Source: Sinorhizobium terangae
GTDB lineage: Bacteria; Pseudomonadota; Alphaproteobacteria; Rhizobiales; Rhizobiaceae
Direction of reading: 5' to 3'
Length of the DNA: 64,000 nt
Assembly (NCBI RefSeq): GCF_029714365.1
Contig: NZ_CP121659.1
Coordinates: 248,001-312,000, forward strand
Position numbers and translations under genes: made by a program. How positions within the stretch are numbered: position 1 is the first letter of the stretch; the number at the start of each line of letters is the position of its first letter. Shown here one piece after another: positions 1-8,194 of this stretch. The notes under the pieces were generated by a model. That model was not told the origin of the DNA. It saw nothing but the letters and a program-made list of their open reading frames with translations, and did not search any database.

Positions 1-48
1 GCGTCCGAGGTTTCAATTAAGCTCTGTGGCTATTCCGTGGCAGAACGA

Positions 49-122
49 TCACGTTGCCGTAAACCACTCCGCTCCGGTCAATTCCGCGATGTGCTCGGGG
101 CTGACATGGACGGCGGCGTTGG
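49..122 (-). pseudogene. Detached remnant of a ybaK-like 3' end
   Basis: Positions 64-122 match 3370-3428, the 3' end of the intact ybaK-like gene, at about 55 of 59 bases. The remnant frame reads NAAVHVSPEHIAELTGAEW before diverging to a stop near 49; the intact gene reads NAAVHISPERIAELTGAEW. The remnant lies in the same orientation as ybaK, about 3.3 kb beyond its end. No upstream part of the gene is present here, and homology stops abruptly at the codons before NAAVH. It is non-functional as a gene. It probably marks an insertion or recombination that gave ybaK a new 3' end and displaced the old one. Confidence 0.75.
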
Positions 123-379
123 ATTGGACATCGATAGGTGACTGGCTTGAGGTTCCTGCGTAAGCGGAAACATCGGTGCGATAGATGCTGCTTGCCGAGC
201 AAAGACGACGACCGAGACCGTGGTCGCAGTTCCGCCCAGGACACGAGGTCGCCTGCATTATCGGAAAGGCGGGGACGCCGCAGAAGGCGCTCCGCGAGAG
301 CGACGCATCGGCTCTCCCCCGCCGCGCGTCTTATCAGACGCGCAAAGGTCGCTGTAGCACTCTGAATTGCTAAATGTTT
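123..379. other. Non-coding stretch with one dispersed repeat
   Basis: I see no convincing gene between the ybaK remnant and the small peptide gene. Short open frames here have no ribosome-binding site and odd composition. The stretch contains one copy of a dispersed hairpin repeat at 321-352, listed separately. Confidence 0.5.
321..352 (+). repeat. Dispersed palindromic intergenic repeat, copy 1
   Basis: The core is an 8-bp stem, GCGCGTCT at 324-331 pairing with AGACGCGC at 336-343, followed by AAAGGTCGC. A second copy lies at 4114-4145 and a more diverged one on the minus strand at 49223-49272. Elements of this kind are scattered between genes in Sinorhizobium and related genomes. It lies downstream of the small peptide gene and may act as an mRNA 3' hairpin. 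Confidence 0.6.
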
Positions 380-616
380 TTAGGGCTTGGATTTCCCTTT
401 GCCCTTGCCGCCCTTATTACCCTTGCCGGCACCCTTGCCCTTTCCGCCGCCAGATCCGCCACCGCTACCTGATTTCGCGATTGCATTTGATGTGAGGCTT
501 GTGGACAAAAGCATCGTCACTGCAGGTGGCGTGACGGCCGCAAAACGGCCGCAAGCTTTCAGGAACGCGCGTCTATCTTCCTCGGCGGGAGAATGTTCCC
601 TTTGAGCCTTCTCCAT
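380..616 (-). CDS. Small twin-arginine-like peptide with Gly/Lys-repeat tail
   Basis: This 78-residue protein starts at an ATG preceded by a clear GGAGG. Residues 1-14 are charged. Residues 15-47 contain RRAFLK, which fits the twin-arginine consensus, then CGRFAAVTPPAVTMLLSTS and an AIA-like possible cleavage site. Residues 48-78 are a low-complexity tail of Gly, Lys and Ser, ending GKSKP. I recall similar short proteins carrying the CGRFA-VTPP block near HprK-like kinases in alphaproteobacteria. It is divergent from the kinase/nucleotidyltransferase pair at 1132-3304 and is a plausible substrate of it. The alternative is an exported structural peptide unrelated to that pair. Function is unknown. 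Confidence 0.75.
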   Translation of the reverse strand: MEKAQREHSPAEEDRRAFLKACGRFAAVTPPAVTMLLSTSLTSNAIAKSGSGGGSGGGKGKGAGKGNKGGKGKGKSKP

Positions 617-1131
617 CTTGCGTCCTCCGGGTTTCGTCGCTGTCTATATTACAGCAATTGCTAAAAAGGGATATAACTCTTTGGCGTTAACTCACTCGCA
701 TGTCCCGCGACTGGTTTGCTGCCGAAAATCGCGGTTATCTCGGGGACCTGCCAACGCCTCAGCGGCTTACAAAGCTGCCCGCCGACAGGCCAGTATGTAT
801 CACGAGAGTCCGCATGCAATGGTCCTAAGACCTTTGCCCTTGTCGCATGGGACTTAAGTCCATGGATCGGAGCAGCCGGGAATCCTAAGCTTCCTGCTTA
901 TTAGCTACAATAACCGATGTTTTCAGGCGGATTAGCGGACTGGGCCCATGCGTCAGGCGCGGGCCCGCTTTTGCGTGACAAGACGCCGAAACACCGCCTT
1001 ACGTGTTTGATTCTCGTGTGTTCAAGGCAGTCTGGGCTGGCGGGAACTCGGATTTTCCATCACAAATAGGCACGCATGCTTGAGGCATGTGCGGGGTCGC
1101 CCTTGGGCGACGGCAGGTGTGGGGGATTGGA
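617..1131. promoter_or_regulatory. Divergent intergenic region of the peptide/kinase cassette
   Basis: About 515 bp separate the divergent small peptide and kinase genes. It is more AT-rich near 640-690 than its surroundings and must hold the promoters for both directions. I cannot assign -35 or -10 boxes with confidence. Short open frames inside it look non-coding. Confidence 0.4.
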
Positions 1132-2238
1132 ATGAAGTTCAGCATCTCCGCGGGGGCACGTTTTTTTCTGCTGGGCCAACGCAAGACGATTTTCGTAGAA
1201 TCGTCGCAGCAGATTTTTGAGGTCGATGACCTCACGGCCTATTTCACATGCGCTCTCACCGAGCCGGCGTCGCTCCAGCAATTGGTGTCGGGCCTCGTGG
1301 CGCGCGGTGCCAGCCGGGCGACGGCACGCGCCTCCGTGCGGAAATACCTTGCGCATTGGTCCCGTCAGGGCCTGCTGGACATCCTCCTTGATGAGGAGGA
1401 GGGCCCGCCACTGCGCAGCCAGGTGCTTGATCTGGCAGGAACTGCTGTCTCGATAGTCTGTTACGATAGTCCTCTCGCCGAGCTCGTGCTGCCCGTTTTC
1501 GAGCATCTGGAGACGCCGGAGCGAAAGTCTTCGCTCGTCTACGAGGTGGCGGCCTTCGGCAACGGAGCTTGCATCAGCCGCAACCACTCTCGTGGAACGA
1601 TCATTGCGGCCGAAGAGGCGGCGCCTGCGCTGAAGACCATGCTGACGGACGATGTGCTCGCATGCCTCGGGAGGAATGTCGCGCTCCATGCCGCGCTTCT
1701 CGTAAAGAACCGACAGGGCCTGCTCATTTGTGGCGCGCCGGGTGCCGGCAAGACGACGCTCGCGCTAGCCCTTCTCCAAGCTGGTTTTGCCTGTGCTGGG
1801 GATGATATCGCGGTTGTGGGTGCCGATGGCCTGGTGCAGGGGGTGCCTTTTGCGCCGGCACTGAAGCGCGGCTCATGGGGCCTGATCGACGGCGTCGTCC
1901 GCGATGCGATCGCCGCTGCCCCGATCCACCGCCGCCTCGACAAGAAGCGCGTTCGCTATCTCGCATCGATCCCCTACGCACCGCATGAGGGGGTTCCGCT
2001 TGGCAGTATCGTGCTTCTTCGCCGCCGCAGGAAGGGTCCGGTTACGATTTCGGCCGTGGAGCCGGCACGGGTCCTGTCCGAGCTCTTTTCCGGGGCCTTC
2101 ACGCCGGCGGGGCGTCTCGACCTGTCGCAGTTCGAAACCCTGCTCGGCGTCATGCGCCGCGCTCGCGCGATCGAACTTTCCTACTCGCGGCTCGACGAAG
2201 CCGTGGAGGCGCTGAGTCGGCATCATGAAGCGGCTTAG
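1132..2238 (+). CDS. PqqD-like domain fused to HprK-related kinase
   Basis: This 368-residue protein has two parts. Residues 1-90 resemble a PqqD-type winged-helix fold, a peptide-recognition element in RiPP pathways, ending in a typical L..W..QGLLD helix. The rest resembles an HPr kinase/phosphorylase: conserved His in ALHAALL, a P-loop GAPGAGKTT near residue 205, then AGDDIAVV and VPFAPALKRGSW, as in HprK-related kinase A proteins. I chose the ATG at 1132, which follows GGGGGA, over an upstream GTG-type start. It overlaps the nucleotidyltransferase gene by 14 bp, so the two are translationally coupled. There is no PTS or HPr gene nearby. Inference: it binds and phosphorylates a peptide, possibly the product of 380-616. 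Confidence 0.8.
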   Translation: MKFSISAGARFFLLGQRKTIFVESSQQIFEVDDLTAYFTCALTEPASLQQLVSGLVARGASRATARASVRKYLAHWSRQGLLDILLDEEEGPPLRSQVLDLAGTAVSIVCYDSPLAELVLPVFEHLETPERKSSLVYEVAAFGNGACISRNHSRGTIIAAEEAAPALKTMLTDDVLACLGRNVALHAALLVKNRQGLLICGAPGAGKTTLALALLQAGFACAGDDIAVVGADGLVQGVPFAPALKRGSWGLIDGVVRDAIAAAPIHRRLDKKRVRYLASIPYAPHEGVPLGSIVLLRRRRKGPVTISAVEPARVLSELFSGAFTPAGRLDLSQFETLLGVMRRARAIELSYSRLDEAVEALSRHHEAA

Positions 2239-3304
2239 CTACCGAAACCTGCTTGCACTTGTGTCGTGCCTCAATGGCAATCCGCCGAGCAACGCGGATT
2301 GGGACGGCATCATAGCCCTGGCCAATGAAAGCCTAACCGTTTCTTCCCTCGCCCTGGCGACAAGAACCGCGCAGAACGTGCCACAAGACGTTTGCGAATA
2401 CCTGTCTTTGATCTACGAAAGAAACGCCGAGCGCAATCGCCGGCTGATCGCGCAACTGACGGAGGCGGTACACTGCCTCAACCGTATCGGCATCGAGCCG
2501 ATTGTCTCCAAAGGGGCTGCCATTCTGCTTGCGCAGGAGGAGGGCGAGATCGGCGGGCGGATGCTCACGGATCTCGACATTCTCGTGCGCCCCGCCGATA
2601 TCGCCGCCTGCATCGGAGCGCTTCAGGGCATCGGATATGAAATCCGGCTCGGCGCCGGTGACGGCTCATGGCCGGGAAACCCGAAGTTTCATTTGCCGAC
2701 CGTATTGGACCGGCCGACGGATGTCGGTAGCATCGATCTGCAATGCCGGCCGAAAGGTCCCGCCTCCTTTAGCGACATCGAATGGCTTTACCGCCACAGC
2801 CGGCAGTTCGCACTCGACGGAGGATATGTCCACGTCCCGTCACCCTTCGCCCAGATCGTCTTCCTGATCTTGCATGACCAGTTCCAGGACGGCGACTATT
2901 GGCGCGGCTTGATCGACCTGCGCCATCTTCTCGATATGGTGAAACTTGCCCGGTCGCATCGTATCGAGTGGGAGGTGCTGAGAGCGCTCTTTGCCGCCGG
3001 TTACGAGCGAAATGCCGTGGACACGCAGATTCTCACCGCACATGCCTTGTTCGGTGCCGAGGAGGTATCCGAATTGTCGTTAGGCAGGCTTGCGCATCTT
3101 CAACTGGCGCGACGCCGCTTGCAGGTCGGGAGGGACTATCTCGTCGTCCCCTTAGCGCTTCTCACGCTTTTGACCGAGATCGTTCATTACTCGTCCTGGG
3201 ACCGTTACGGAGGTGAGCCTCATGCCTCCCGATGGCTGGAAGCAAGGCGTAAGATTCGCGAGCTGCGGCGCGTCTTCCGGCTGAAGCCGCCGGGAAAAGT
3301 TTAG
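2225..3304 (+). CDS. Nucleotidyltransferase family protein (NTP_transf_5 type)
   Basis: This 359-residue protein has the signature of the uncharacterised nucleotidyltransferase family: KGAAILLA near residue 95, then GRMLTDLDILV with paired acidic residues expected to bind metal, followed by a helical C-terminal half. The start ATG lies inside the end of the kinase gene. Families of this type pair with HprK-like kinases in some lasso-peptide clusters, where the kinase phosphorylates the peptide and the nucleotidyltransferase-like protein adds a further group. No lasso cyclase or protease is present here, so this is a related but simpler arrangement. Substrate is unknown. Confidence 0.75.
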   Translation: MKRLSYRNLLALVSCLNGNPPSNADWDGIIALANESLTVSSLALATRTAQNVPQDVCEYLSLIYERNAERNRRLIAQLTEAVHCLNRIGIEPIVSKGAAILLAQEEGEIGGRMLTDLDILVRPADIAACIGALQGIGYEIRLGAGDGSWPGNPKFHLPTVLDRPTDVGSIDLQCRPKGPASFSDIEWLYRHSRQFALDGGYVHVPSPFAQIVFLILHDQFQDGDYWRGLIDLRHLLDMVKLARSHRIEWEVLRALFAAGYERNAVDTQILTAHALFGAEEVSELSLGRLAHLQLARRRLQVGRDYLVVPLALLTLLTEIVHYSSWDRYGGEPHASRWLEARRKIRELRRVFRLKPPGKV

Positions 3305-3348
3305 GGATAGTCGAATGAGATTAACGGTTTCGACGGTTACGTTCCGCT

Positions 3349-3810
3349 TCACAGCGCCGAGACGTCGACCCATTCCGCTCCGGTCAATTCCGCGATGCGC
3401 TCAGGGCTGATATGGACGGCGGCGTTGGTCGCGCCGGCCGCGGGAACGACGACGTCATAGGCCTTCAGGGACTCGTCGCAATAGATGTTGTGCGGCTTGG
3501 CCAGACCGAAAGGGCAGACGCCGCCGACCGGATGGCCCGTTTCCGCCTCCACCTCGTCGAAGCCGAGCATGCGGGCCTTTGTGCCGAAGCGGGCCTTGTA
3601 CTTCTTGTTGTCGAGCCGGGCGTCACCGCGCGTGACGATCAGGATGACGTCGTCTCCGACCTTGAGTGCCAGCGTCTTGGCAATTTGCGCGGGCTCGACA
3701 CCGTGGCCTTGGGCTGCAAGTTCCACCGTGGCGGTACTTTGAGCAAGTTCGATGACATCGATGTCAGGCGCGTGTTCGGAAAAGAACTGTTTGACGGAAG
3801 CAAGGCTCAT
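3349..3810 (-). CDS. YbaK/EbsC-type aminoacyl-tRNA deacylase family protein
   Basis: This 153-residue protein belongs to the YbaK/ProX editing superfamily, which removes mischarged amino acids from tRNA, notably Cys or Ala from tRNA-Pro. Visible family features are the TVELAAQ-HGVEPAQIAKTL segment, a lysine in NKKYKARFG, and VGGVCPFGL followed by ATNAAVHISP near the C-terminus. Start chosen at the ATG at 3810; a TTG at 3831 would add seven residues. Its last codons are duplicated at 64-122. The exact tRNA substrate cannot be told from sequence alone. Confidence 0.85.
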   Translation of the reverse strand: MSLASVKQFFSEHAPDIDVIELAQSTATVELAAQGHGVEPAQIAKTLALKVGDDVILIVTRGDARLDNKKYKARFGTKARMLGFDEVEAETGHPVGGVCPFGLAKPHNIYCDESLKAYDVVVPAAGATNAAVHISPERIAELTGAEWVDVSAL

Positions 3811-3905
3811 TGGGGGCAATCTGTGTGGCAAAACAGGTTGTCGGGAAAAATGCGAATGTGTGGCGGCAAGCCGGGATTGCGCTCGCTGCGGACGGCGTTA
3901 GTGTT

Positions 3906-4094
3906 TCAATCGTCGTTCGAGGCGTCAAGATCTTCGGGACGCCGGCCTTCCTGCTGCGGCGGCAGATAGCCGTGGCTTGCGAACCAGCTCTCGAGGATTG
4001 TCGAAATCGCCTGTTCGCGCGTCAGCGTGCCCCGATGGTCGGTGATGAAGGTTTTGAGGGCCGTCTCGATATTTGCGGCATAGAGTTCGGTCAT
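3906..4094 (-). CDS. Small conserved protein of unknown function
   Basis: This 62-residue soluble protein starts at an ATG preceded by GGAGG. It is mostly helical (ELYAANIETALKTFI, then REQAISTILESWFASHGY) with an acidic tail ending DLDASNDD. I do not recognise a named domain. It stands alone between ybaK and the GlsB-like gene on the same strand. The strong ribosome-binding site and codon use support a real gene. Confidence 0.6.
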   Translation of the reverse strand: MTELYAANIETALKTFITDHRGTLTREQAISTILESWFASHGYLPPQQEGRRPEDLDASNDD

Positions 4095-4113
4095 AGTTGC
4101 CTCCGCTTGCAGC

Positions 4114-4145
4114 GCCGCGCGTCCTTCCAGACGCGCAAAGGTCGC
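4114..4145 (+). repeat. Dispersed palindromic intergenic repeat, copy 2
   Basis: It has the same core as 321-352: GCCGCGCGTC, a six-base loop, GACGCGC, then AAAGGTCGC. It lies just downstream of the GlsB-like gene and upstream of the small conserved gene, both on the minus strand. Confidence 0.6.
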
Positions 4146-4163
4146 AAAGGTTCTTCAGCAGGC

Positions 4164-4418
4164 TTATGCCTGTTTGACGATGCGGATCAGCACCAGAAGG
4201 ATGATCGCGCCGATCGTCGAATGGATGATCGCGGAAAGGATACCAGTGCCGAGGCTGATCCCGATCGCGGGAAAGAGATAGCCGGCGATGAATGCACCGA
4301 CGATGCCGACGACGATGTTGCCGATCAGGCCAAAGCCGAAGCCGCTGACGATCAGACCGGCAAGCCAGCCGGCAACCGCGCCCACGATCAGGAATACCAG
4401 GATGCTTTCAATACCCAT
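4164..4418 (-). CDS. GlsB/YeaQ/YmgE family small membrane protein
   Basis: This 84-residue protein is almost wholly hydrophobic, with three predicted helices. The opening MGIESILVFLIVGAVAGWLA and the GLIGNIVVGIVGAFIAGYL segment are typical of the transglycosylase-associated/GlsB family. Members are short inner-membrane proteins often linked to stress responses, with no established enzymatic activity. The start is supported by GAGGAG upstream. It is probably transcribed alone. Confidence 0.85.
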   Translation of the reverse strand: MGIESILVFLIVGAVAGWLAGLIVSGFGFGLIGNIVVGIVGAFIAGYLFPAIGISLGTGILSAIIHSTIGAIILLVLIRIVKQA

Positions 4419-4591
4419 GAATCGCTCCTCTCCAGTGGATCCATAGGAAAAGATAGATCAGGATTTGAAATCAGATAGGGGGCAATTTTATCGTGTGGCG
4501 ATTTTGCACCGTTTTCCGGCGGCCGGTGCACGCTTCCAACGGTTCCGCGATGTGGGGTTGGGAGCGACCGCTCGCAATCGCTCGCAACTGA

Positions 4592-5884
4592 TTAGACGAT
4601 ACCGCCGCCACCGCCGGCGACCGCCGGCCGTTCGCTCGCCACCTTGGCGCGATAGCCGCTCGTGCGGTAGGTCGCAACCGGCGCGATCGCACCGCCATGT
4701 TCGAGGCGTGCCATCGCCAGGATCGGTTCGACGTCCGTCCTGAAGGCGGCCTTGAGCGTTTCCGACGCCATTAGCGCATCATTGCTCTGCTGATAGTCGT
4801 TGAGCGCCTTGCGATCGACGAGAAAGGCCTGGGCATAGGCACGGCAGACTTCCATCGCGCTGGTCATCAGGCTCTCGATCGGATCCGTCACGTTGTGGCT
4901 CTGGTCGAGCATATGCGCGGGATTGAAGCCTTCCGCACCCCGCATCTCGGCGTCGACCAGTTCGTTGAAAACCAGGAACAGGCGATAGGGATCAATCGAC
5001 CCCGTATCGAGATCGTCGTCGCCGTATTTGGAATCGTTGAAGTGGAAGCCGCCGAGCTTCCCAAACTGGATCAGCCGAGCCACGATCATCTCGATATTGA
5101 CGTTCGGCGCATGGTGGCCGAGGTCGACGAGACAGAAGGCTTTGGGGCCGAGCTCCTGCGCGATCAGGTAATTCGTCCCCCAGTCCTGCACTACGGTCGA
5201 GTAGAAAGCAGGCTCGTACATCTTGTGTTCGGTGAAGACGCGCCAGTCGTCCGGAAGCGCCGCATAGACTGCTTTCATCGCGTCGAGATAGCGTTCAAAC
5301 GCCTTGGTGAAGTTGCTCTGCCCGGGAAAATTGGAGCCGTCGCCGATCCACACCGTCAGCGCCTTCGACCCCAGCGCCTTGCCGATCTCGATGCATTCGA
5401 GATTGTGCTCGACCGCCTGGCGCCGTGTCGCCGCGTCGCTATGCGAGAGCGACCCGAACTTGTAGGAATGCGCCTGACCGGGCACATCGGAGAAGGTGTT
5501 CGAGTTCATCGCATCGAAACCCAAGCCGAGCGCCGTGCCCTTCTCCTTCAACGCCTTGAGGTCGGAAACCTTGTCCCACGGGATATGCAGCGAGACGGTC
5601 GGCGTCGCCTGCGTCAACTGATGGATGACGCCGCAGTCTTCGAGCTTGTCGAAGATGTTGCGCGGTTCGCCCAGCCCTGGGAATCGGGCAAAACGCGTCC
5701 CGCCGGTGCCGACGCCCCAGGAGGGGACGGCAACGCCATAGGCGGCGACCTTTTCCTTGATGGAGTCGATCGCGATGCCGCGGCGGGCAAGCCTTTCGCC
5801 GAGGCTTTCATAGTCTCGGTTGAGCGCGTCCCGACGGCTCGCATTCTCCGCCTCGACAACGGCCTTGCTGATCATCTCGGTCAT
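4592..5884 (-). CDS. rhaI: L-rhamnose isomerase
   Basis: This 430-residue enzyme converts L-rhamnose to L-rhamnulose. It is the xylose-isomerase-like (TIM-barrel) type found in rhizobia and pseudomonads rather than the E. coli RhaA type. Metal and substrate motifs visible include EHKMYEPAFYS, VDLGHHAPNVNIE and GGFHFNDSKYGDDDLDTGS. The start ATG at 5884 follows GGAGG and lies 13 bp after the rhaD stop, so rhaD and rhaI form one operon. The C-terminus ends in a glycine run. Confidence 0.93.
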   Translation of the reverse strand: MTEMISKAVVEAENASRRDALNRDYESLGERLARRGIAIDSIKEKVAAYGVAVPSWGVGTGGTRFARFPGLGEPRNIFDKLEDCGVIHQLTQATPTVSLHIPWDKVSDLKALKEKGTALGLGFDAMNSNTFSDVPGQAHSYKFGSLSHSDAATRRQAVEHNLECIEIGKALGSKALTVWIGDGSNFPGQSNFTKAFERYLDAMKAVYAALPDDWRVFTEHKMYEPAFYSTVVQDWGTNYLIAQELGPKAFCLVDLGHHAPNVNIEMIVARLIQFGKLGGFHFNDSKYGDDDLDTGSIDPYRLFLVFNELVDAEMRGAEGFNPAHMLDQSHNVTDPIESLMTSAMEVCRAYAQAFLVDRKALNDYQQSNDALMASETLKAAFRTDVEPILAMARLEHGGAIAPVATYRTSGYRAKVASERPAVAGGGGGIV

Positions 5885-5897
5885 GGCAGCCTCCGGA

Positions 5898-7994
5898 TTA
5901 GCGCGTGAACGACTGGGCATTGCCCGCGTCAACATTGACGATATTGCCCGTCGATTTTGCCGACATGTCGGAAGCGAGGAAGTAGATCGCCTCGGCAATG
6001 TCTTCCGGGAAGACGCTGAGCTTCAGCATGGAACGCTCGCGATAATGAGCCTCCAGGTCGTCCACGTCCATCTTGTAGGCGGCAGCGCGCTGCTCCTTCC
6101 ACTCGCCAGTCCAGATCTTGGAACCGCGCAGCACCGCGTCCGGATTGACGACGTTGACGCGGATCTGCGCCGACGCCCCTTCGAGTGCCAGGCAGCGGGC
6201 AAGATGGATCTCCGCCGCTTTCGCCGTGCAGTAGGCGGACGCGCCGGGGGAGGCGGCAAGGCCGTTCTTCGAGGCGACGAACACGACATTGCCGCCGGCC
6301 TTCTGGTTGCGGAAGATGCGGAAGGCTTCGCGCGAAACGAGGAAATAGCCGGTCGTGAGAATGTCGATGTTTTTGCTCCAGAGCGCCAGCGTCGTATCCT
6401 CGATCGCTGCCGACGAGGCAAGCCCGGCATTGGAGACGAGGATGTCGAGGCCGCCGAAGGCGAGGAGCGCGTCGCCGAAACCGGCTTCCACCGCCGCCTC
6501 GCTGGTCACGTTCATGTTGACGGAGCGGACGAAATCCTTGCCGTAGCGGCCGGCCAGTTCGGTTTGCGCCGCCTCGAGCGCCGTTTCGTCGATGTCCGCG
6601 AGAACGACGCAGGCGCCTTCCTGCATCAGCCGGTTGGCCGTCGCCTTGCCGATACCGCCGGCGCCGCCGGTGACGAGCGCGATGCGGCCGGCGAGACTCT
6701 TCGGCTTCGGCATGCGCTGGAGCTTTGCTTCTTCAAGCAGCCAGTATTCGATATCGAAGGCTTCCTGCTCGGGCAGGCCGACATAGGTCGACACGGAGGC
6801 GCCACGCATGACATTGATCGCATTGACGTAGAATTCGCCGGAGATGCGGGCTGTCGCCTTGTCCTTGGCGAAGGTGATCATGCCGACGCCCGGGACGAGA
6901 TAGACGACGGCGTTCGGGTCGCGCATCGCCGGGCTGTCGGCGCGCTTGCAGCGCTCGTAATAGGCGGCATAGTCGGCGCGATAGGCGACGATCGCCTCGG
7001 AAAGCCCGGCAACTGTCTTTTCGATGTCGGGATTGGCCGGATCGAAATCGACGACCAGCGGCCGGATCTTCGTTCTAAGGAAATGGTCGGGGCAACTCGT
7101 TCCGAGCGCGGCCAGCGGTTCGAGATTTTTGGATGTCACGAAATCGAGCACAGCCTGACTGTCGTCGAAGTGTCCGACCTTCTTCTCCGCTGCGCTGATC
7201 AGCCCGCGGATGATTGGCATCAATCGCTTGGCGATCGCCGCGCGCTCGGCGCTATCCAGAGCCGGCTTTACCGCCCCGCCGAAGGCAGGTGCCGTATTCT
7301 CTGCCTCGAACCAGGCAATCGCCCGGTTGATGATTTCGATGGTCGTCTCGTAGGCTTCCTTGGCCGTGTCTCCCCAGGTGAAGAGCCCGTGGCTTTCCAG
7401 GACCACACCGCGTGCCTTCGGATTTTCGAGGCAGAATTTTTCGAGCCACAGGCCCAGCTCGTAGCCCGGCCGTTTCCACGGCAGCCAGCCGATCTCGTCG
7501 CCGAAAATTTGCTGGGTCAGCTCCTTGCTGTTCTGGGATGCAGCGATCGCGATGATCGCATCCGGATGCATGTGATCGACATGGGTCTTCGGCACATAGG
7601 CGTGCAGCGGCGTATCGATCGAAGCGGCGCGCGGATTGAGATTGAACGTGCAGTGCGGCAGGTAGCCGACCATCTCGTCTTCGAACTCGACACCCCGGTA
7701 AATGCCTTTCAGGGCGCGGAGCTTGTCCATGTAAAGGGTCGCGAAGCCGTCGAGCTTGATGGTGCCGACATCGCCGCCCGATCCCTTCACCCAGAGGACC
7801 TCGACCATTTCGCCCGTCAGTGGATCTTTTTCCATGACCTTGGCCGAGGTATTGCCGCCACCGTAATTGGTGATCCGCTTGTCCGATCCGAGAAGATTCG
7901 AGCGGTAGAGAAGCTTCTCCGGCTCGCTCATCCCTGTCACCTTGGCCTCATCCCAGAGATTGGCCAGGCGAGCGCCCTGTTGCTTGTCGAGCAT
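5898..7994 (-). CDS. rhaD: Bifunctional rhamnulose-phosphate aldolase/lactaldehyde dehydrogenase
   Basis: This 698-residue fusion has an N-terminal class II aldolase domain, with GGGNTSAK and the metal-binding histidines in HVDHMHPDA, and a C-terminal short-chain dehydrogenase domain starting near residue 435, with Rossmann motif TGGAGGIG and an active-site YCTAK. It is the characteristic rhizobial rhamnose enzyme, expected to cleave rhamnulose 1-phosphate and handle the lactaldehyde product. The start ATG follows GGAGGA. It is the first gene of the rhaDI operon, divergent from rhaR. Confidence 0.93.
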   Translation of the reverse strand: MLDKQQGARLANLWDEAKVTGMSEPEKLLYRSNLLGSDKRITNYGGGNTSAKVMEKDPLTGEMVEVLWVKGSGGDVGTIKLDGFATLYMDKLRALKGIYRGVEFEDEMVGYLPHCTFNLNPRAASIDTPLHAYVPKTHVDHMHPDAIIAIAASQNSKELTQQIFGDEIGWLPWKRPGYELGLWLEKFCLENPKARGVVLESHGLFTWGDTAKEAYETTIEIINRAIAWFEAENTAPAFGGAVKPALDSAERAAIAKRLMPIIRGLISAAEKKVGHFDDSQAVLDFVTSKNLEPLAALGTSCPDHFLRTKIRPLVVDFDPANPDIEKTVAGLSEAIVAYRADYAAYYERCKRADSPAMRDPNAVVYLVPGVGMITFAKDKATARISGEFYVNAINVMRGASVSTYVGLPEQEAFDIEYWLLEEAKLQRMPKPKSLAGRIALVTGGAGGIGKATANRLMQEGACVVLADIDETALEAAQTELAGRYGKDFVRSVNMNVTSEAAVEAGFGDALLAFGGLDILVSNAGLASSAAIEDTTLALWSKNIDILTTGYFLVSREAFRIFRNQKAGGNVVFVASKNGLAASPGASAYCTAKAAEIHLARCLALEGASAQIRVNVVNPDAVLRGSKIWTGEWKEQRAAAYKMDVDDLEAHYRERSMLKLSVFPEDIAEAIYFLASDMSAKSTGNIVNVDAGNAQSFTR

Positions 7995-8078
7995 GTTGAA
8001 TTCCTCCCGGTAAGCTATCCGGCGGCAGTAGGACCGCGGCGACATGATTGGCATCAGATCACACGGTCGGCGCGCGAA

Positions 8079-8151
8079 TGTCAATCAAAAACGATCAAAA
8101 TCGTTCATATTGCGCTGCACAAGGAAAAAATATGATTGATACTGATTGACA
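8079..8151. promoter_or_regulatory. Divergent rhaD/rhaR promoter with paired operators
   Basis: TGTCAATCA at 8079-8087 and TGATTGACA at 8143-8151 are perfect inverted 9-mers. Each contains a TTGACA box facing outward, so a -35 for rhaD on the minus strand and one for rhaR on the plus strand would both lie in operator DNA. Between them is a palindrome, ACGAT-CAAA-ATCGT, at 8091-8104, and another TGATTGAT at 8133-8140. The -10 boxes are not obvious. Inference: the DeoR-type RhaR binds these repeats and represses both directions until rhamnose or an intermediate is present. Confidence 0.55.
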
Positions 8152-8194
8152 ATGCTCGGGAGTGATGGAAGCATGCGGGGCATCGGAGGAGCGA

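Noticed and set aside
618..904. Short open frames between the small peptide and kinase genes
   Set aside because: They overlap each other, lack ribosome-binding sites and lie in a region needed for divergent promoters.
1132..2238. True HPr kinase/phosphorylase of a PTS system
   Set aside because: The PqqD-like N-terminus, the overlapping nucleotidyltransferase and the lack of any PTS gene nearby point to an HprK-related peptide kinase instead.
5820..8135. A 771-codon open frame on the plus strand opposite rhaD
   Set aside because: It is the antisense shadow of the rhaD aldolase/dehydrogenase gene, whose catalytic motifs and ribosome-binding site are clear. Long shadow frames are expected in high-GC DNA.
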